Assembly: GCF_018260555.1 (NCBI RefSeq)
Contig: NZ_JAGLBB010000099.1
Location: 1-7,042 of the forward strand
From: Deinococcus sp.
Lineage (GTDB): Bacteria > Deinococcota > Deinococci > Deinococcales > Deinococcaceae
DNA length: 7,042 nt
Reading direction: 5' to 3'
Of the stretch, positions 4,846 to 7,042 are shown piece by piece. A program made the position numbers and the translations under genes. Numbering within the stretch: position 1 is the first letter of the stretch; every line of letters starts with the position of its first letter. Under the pieces are notes generated by a model, which saw nothing but the letters and a program-made list of their open reading frames with translations, did not search any database and was not told where the DNA came from.

Positions 4846-5507
4846 GCCAGCCAGTCGGCCCAGGACGTGAAGTCCGGCGTGGTTCGTTCCGCGCCCGCCT
4901 CACGCAGGGCCGCGCCGGGCGCGGTGGTGGTGAGGGCCACCACGCGGCAGCCCGCGCCGACCGCGCTGCGCACGCCGTTCACGGCGTCCTCGTGTGCCAG
5001 ACAATCGGCCGGGTCCAGGCTCAGGCGTGCGGCGCCCAGCAGGAACGGCTGCGGGTGCGGTTTACCCTGCGTGACATCCTCGCCCAGCACGCGCGGCCCG
5101 AAACGGCTCCCCAGCCCCAGCGCCTGCAGCCCGAACTCCACGTTCACGCGGTCGGCACTCGTGACCAGCGCGAACGGAATCCCGCGTGATTCCAGCGCAT
5201 CCAGGTAGGCGCTCAGGCCCGCCACCTCGCGCAGCGCGCCCGCCGCGAGCTCCCGGTACCGGCCCTCCTTGACCTGATGGAAGTGAGCGGCCAGGGCCTC
5301 GTCCGGGTACGTGCCGGTCAGACGCTCGATGATCTCCGGGTTGCGGCCCCCGTCCACCTTGGTATCCAGATCGTGCCCGGACAGGGTCAGGCCCAGCACG
5401 CTGGCCGCCACCTCCCGCCACGCCTGCCGGTGAAAGTGATTGTTATCGGTCAGCACGCCGTCCATGTCGAACAGCACACCCGCCGGACGCCACGGCCAGG
5501 CGCTCAT
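4842..5507 (-). CDS. HAD-superfamily phosphatase, beta-phosphoglucomutase-like
   Basis: This is a 221-residue HAD hydrolase of the subfamily with a helical cap between motifs I and II, like beta-phosphoglucomutase and phosphoglycolate phosphatase. Motif I is FDMDGVLTDN, with nucleophile D14 and acid/base D16. Motif II is LVTSADR (T116). Motif III is K149 in GKPHPQPF. Motif IV is HEDAVNG with E173 and D174. The cap covers about residues 22-90. Such enzymes act on sugar phosphates or related small phosphoesters, and the substrate cannot be read from the sequence. It overlaps the upstream dsRNA-binding gene and the downstream yraN gene by 4 nt each (ATGA), placing it in the middle of a tightly coupled operon. 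Confidence 0.93.
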   Translation of the reverse strand: MSAWPWRPAGVLFDMDGVLTDNNHFHRQAWREVAASVLGLTLSGHDLDTKVDGGRNPEIIERLTGTYPDEALAAHFHQVKEGRYRELAAGALREVAGLSAYLDALESRGIPFALVTSADRVNVEFGLQALGLGSRFGPRVLGEDVTQGKPHPQPFLLGAARLSLDPADCLAHEDAVNGVRSAVGAGCRVVALTTTAPGAALREAGAERTTPDFTSWADWLA

Positions 5508-5977
5508 GGCTGGTCCCCGGGCCAGTCCAGGTCGTCCGGGCCGTGCCCGAGTTCGCCCAGCAGCTCCCGGTACAGGCGAGCGGCGCGGCGGCGCACATCG
5601 TCCAGCGAGGCGTCCTCGGGAGCGAACTCCAGCGCGGCGTCCAGCGCGCCGGCCAGGACCGCCCCGTAGATCGGCCAGCGCCCCGGCGCGGCGGACCCCT
5701 CGCCGTCCGGCGTTTCCGGCATGTCCGGCCGGGAAGGCGGCAATGAAGGCGTCAGGGAAGGCTCGCTGCCCAGCGCCCGCAGCGCCGACTCGGACGCCAC
5801 GCGCTCGGCGTCGCGTTTGCTGCGGCCCTCGCCACCCTCGCCAAGCACCTGCCCGCCCGCCTGAACCGTCACCCGGAACCGGCGGTCGTGCGGGGGGCCG
5901 TGCGTCTGTGCCTCGAAGGTGGGCGCGCCCAGCCCCAGCGTCAGCGCCCGCGCGATCAGATCACCCTTGGCATTCAT
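5504..5977 (-). CDS. Double-stranded RNA-binding domain protein
   Basis: This 157-residue protein has one dsRNA-binding motif at about residues 1-70. It shows the signature GPPHDRRFRVTV (27-38), then GGQVLGEGGEGRSKRDAE (41-58) and AERVASESALRAL. Family members bind A-form RNA through the GPxH loop and the Lys/Arg cluster before the last helix. In ribonuclease III the motif follows a catalytic domain, which is absent here, so this is not RNase III. A Pro/Ser-rich linker (about 71-97) leads to a C-terminal helical region (about 98-150, with YGAVLAGALDAALEF and DDVRRRAARLYRELL) that I do not recognise. ATG 5977 is chosen over 6028 because a -10-like TACGCT lies 7 nt upstream and the domain begins there. 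It is the first gene of the operon. Confidence 0.87.
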   Translation of the reverse strand: MNAKGDLIARALTLGLGAPTFEAQTHGPPHDRRFRVTVQAGGQVLGEGGEGRSKRDAERVASESALRALGSEPSLTPSLPPSRPDMPETPDGEGSAAPGRWPIYGAVLAGALDAALEFAPEDASLDDVRRRAARLYRELLGELGHGPDDLDWPGDQP

Positions 5978-5984
5978 GCCGCCC

Positions 5985-5990
5985 AGCGTA
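5985..5990 (-). promoter_or_regulatory. Putative -10 element of the dsRBD-HAD-yraN operon
   Basis: TACGCT on the minus strand is 7 nt before the ATG at 5977. The spacer GGGCGGC could act as a weak Shine-Dalgarno site if transcription starts further upstream. The 134-bp divergent region 5978-6111 is shared with the promoter of the membrane-transporter gene. Confidence 0.45.
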
Positions 5991-6056
5991 GCGCGGCACC
6001 GAGGCTCACGGGCGACGTTCTGACTCACGCCGCGCCCGCCTTCATGACCAATGCTG

Positions 6057-6062
6057 TAAGCT
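6057..6062 (+). promoter_or_regulatory. Putative -10 element of the 6112 gene
   Basis: TAAGCT is identical to the hexamer before irrE but lies 49 nt before the ATG, so this gene would have a leader of roughly 40 nt. No convincing -35 is seen. Confidence 0.35.
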
Positions 6063-6073
6063 CGTGCGCGGCC

Positions 6074-6108
6074 CGTGACCTGTGCTGTCGCTGCGGCCGG
6101 AGGTCACG
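6074..6108 (+). promoter_or_regulatory. Leader hairpin covering the ribosome-binding site of the 6112 gene
   Basis: CGTGACCT (6074-6081) and AGGTCACG (6101-6108) are a perfect 8-bp inverted repeat. The right arm includes most of the Shine-Dalgarno sequence GGAGG (6099-6103). If the stem forms in the mRNA, the ribosome-binding site is occluded, suggesting translational control. A DNA operator is the alternative reading. It does not look like the small preQ1 riboswitches known before queuosine-transport genes. Confidence 0.45.
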
Positions 6109-6111
6109 CCT

Positions 6112-6666
6112 ATGAAAACCCCCGCCGCGCGGAGCCTGCTCGCCCCGCTGCCCCTGCTGCTGATCGCCCTGTACGCCCTGAGTATCCTGCTGGCGAACCT
6201 GACCCTGAATACCTTCATTCCGCTGCCGCTGTACGGCCTGCTGAGCGTGGGTACCATCTTCTTCGCGGCCGTGTTCACGCTGCGCGACCGCATTCACCGC
6301 GCCGGCGGCCTGAACGCCGTGTACGTGGCCATTGCCGCCGCGCTGGTCGTGAATACCGCCGTTGCGCTCATCACGGGGACGCCCTGGCGCTTCATCGGCG
6401 CGAGCTTCCTGGCCATCCTGGCTGGAGAACTGGCCGACACCGCCGTGTACCAGCGCCTGATCAGGCGCAACTGGTGGACGAGGGTGCTGGCCAGCAACGC
6501 CGTGAGCGTCCCGCTGGACAGCGTGCTGTTCAACCTGCTGGCCTTCTGGGGCGACATGCCCGCCTCGCAGATCGCGCAGATCATCTTCGCGGACATCGTC
6601 ATCAAGTACCTGATCGCCGCGCTGTTCGCGCTGCGCGTCCGGCACGTGACGCGCAGCGCCGCCTGA
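6112..6666 (+). CDS. VUT family (YhhQ-like) transporter, probable queuosine-precursor uptake
   Basis: The product is 184 residues with about six hydrophobic segments, near residues 8-30, 36-57, 67-89, 94-110, 124-143 and 150-172. It matches the VUT/DUF165 family (COG1738) in length and in segments such as SVGTIFFAAVFTLRDRIHR, AGELADTAVYQRLIRR and SVPLDSVLFNLLAFWG. E. coli YhhQ of this family imports the queuosine precursors preQ0 and preQ1, so uptake of 7-deazaguanine precursors for tRNA modification is the likely role, inferred from the family. ATG 6112 is chosen over an in-frame CTG/TTG-type start at 6082 because GGAGG lies 8 nt upstream. The TGA stop is the first three bases of a family-B repeat. 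Confidence 0.87.
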   Translation: MKTPAARSLLAPLPLLLIALYALSILLANLTLNTFIPLPLYGLLSVGTIFFAAVFTLRDRIHRAGGLNAVYVAIAAALVVNTAVALITGTPWRFIGASFLAILAGELADTAVYQRLIRRNWWTRVLASNAVSVPLDSVLFNLLAFWGDMPASQIAQIIFADIVIKYLIAALFALRVRHVTRSAA

Positions 6667-6824
6667 TACGGACTACCGCTCCACTGCGCCACAGTCGGAA
6701 AAGCGCCGTCTGCGACTCCATACCGCGAAGGGGCGTCTGCTATTCCTCCTCGCGTCCGCTCGGATGGATTCAGAAATGCGCCGAATCAACCGGAATCCGT
6801 ATCATGCAGGCGGAATCCGTATCA
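6664..6824. repeat. Family-B repeat, long form (141 bp plus duplicated end)
   Basis: The core 6664-6804 parallels the 4357 copy along its length: TGATACGGACT at the left, shared segments such as CCGCTCCACTGCGCCACAGT and CCTCCTCGCGTCCGCTCGGA, then the GATTC/GAATC hairpin and CCGTATCA at the right. Its ends are less matched (GGAATCCGTATCA on the right), suggesting an older copy. A 14-bp duplicate of the right end, CGGAATCCGTATCA, occurs at 6811-6824, offset by 20 bp from 6791-6804. The first three bases are the stop codon of the upstream transporter gene. Confidence 0.9.
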
Positions 6825-6833
6825 CCGCTCCCT

Positions 6834-7042
6834 TCAGCCGGCGCCCAGGAATTCGACCTGCACGCCGTTCTCGTCGGCGGCGCGGCGCGCGAGTTGCAGC
6901 GTCGCCTGCGCGCCTGCCCGCAGCGCCCGCTCGGGCCGGTGCCACAGTGCCTGCGCGACCCGGCTGGCCCGCCGCACGACGAGAACCTCGCCCGGCAGGG
7001 CCAGCTCCACGGCGGCCAGCAGCGCCTGCGCGCTCGGCGGGA
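6834..7042 (-). CDS. Unrecognised protein, C-terminal 68 residues (partial)
   Basis: An open frame enters from the right edge of the window and ends at TGA 6834-6836. The visible 68 residues include SAQALLAAVELALPGEVLVV, then ALWHRPERALRAGAQATLQL and a final GVQVEFLGAG. Codons have G or C in the third position almost throughout, like the neighbouring genes. The start lies beyond the window. I cannot assign a family; the alternation of helix-like and short strand-like segments suggests a small alpha/beta domain. Its stop is 9 bp from the end of the family-B repeat and is not shared with it. Confidence 0.7.
   Translation of the reverse strand, partial: PPSAQALLAAVELALPGEVLVVRRASRVAQALWHRPERALRAGAQATLQLARRAADENGVQVEFLGAG

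Noticed and set aside
4429..5208. 259-residue plus-strand open frame opposite yraN and the HAD gene
   Set aside because: It starts inside a family-B repeat and runs antisense to two genes with clear motifs.
5504..5977. RNase III (rnc)
   Set aside because: Only the dsRNA-binding motif is present. There is no catalytic domain with the ERLEFLGD signature, and the motif is at the N-terminus rather than the C-terminus.
6063..6111. preQ1 riboswitch before the VUT transporter
   Set aside because: The leader lacks the A-rich tail and short pseudoknot arrangement of the known small preQ1 classes. Only a simple inverted repeat is seen.
6025..6645. 206-residue minus-strand open frame opposite the transporter gene
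   Set aside because: Its Gln/Gly/His-rich composition is a reverse-frame artefact. The plus-strand protein has clear membrane segments and a ribosome-binding site.

Overview
The window is high-GC bacterial chromosome from a Deinococcus species. The strongest evidence is an IrrE/PprI metalloprotease at 337-1221 that follows the D. radiodurans and D. deserti proteins closely from memory. It is followed by folate genes, as I recall from other Deinococcus genomes. Several genes also have a -10-like TAxxxT hexamer only 6-8 nt before the start codon, the leaderless arrangement common in Deinococcus.

Layout. 1-203: two head-to-tail copies of a 126-bp-period palindromic repeat (family A; the first is cut by the window edge). 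337-3203 (+): irrE, folP, folB, folK. irrE and folP overlap by 4 nt. folB and folK are in the same frame, separated only by the folB stop and one sense codon. A third family-A repeat sits inside the 5' end of folK. Its net length is 42 codons and it is stop-free, so FolK appears to carry a repeat-derived N-terminal extension. 3383-3877 (+): a small membrane-anchored protein of unknown function, ending in a strong intrinsic terminator. 3988-4302 (-): a small helical protein. 4504-5977 (-): a compact operon of a double-stranded-RNA-binding-domain protein, a HAD phosphatase and a YraN/UPF0102 protein, joined by ATGA overlaps. 6112-6666 (+): a VUT/YhhQ-type membrane transporter, divergent from that operon. 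6834-7042 (-): the C-terminal part of an unrecognised protein.

A second repeat family (B) has termini reading TGATACGGAC. It occurs at 3936-3990, 4357-4506 and 6664-6824. In all three cases the outer TGA (or TAA) of the repeat is exactly the stop codon of the adjacent gene.

Functionally, irrE encodes the protease that releases the Deinococcus DNA-damage regulon by cleaving the repressor DdrO. FolB, FolK and FolP act in consecutive steps of dihydropteroate synthesis. The minus-strand operon joins nucleic-acid-related proteins with a phosphatase, and its joint role is not known. I see no phage, CRISPR, rRNA or tRNA genes. The most unusual content is the two repeat families: A behaves like a mobile in-frame peptide module and B is tied to stop codons.
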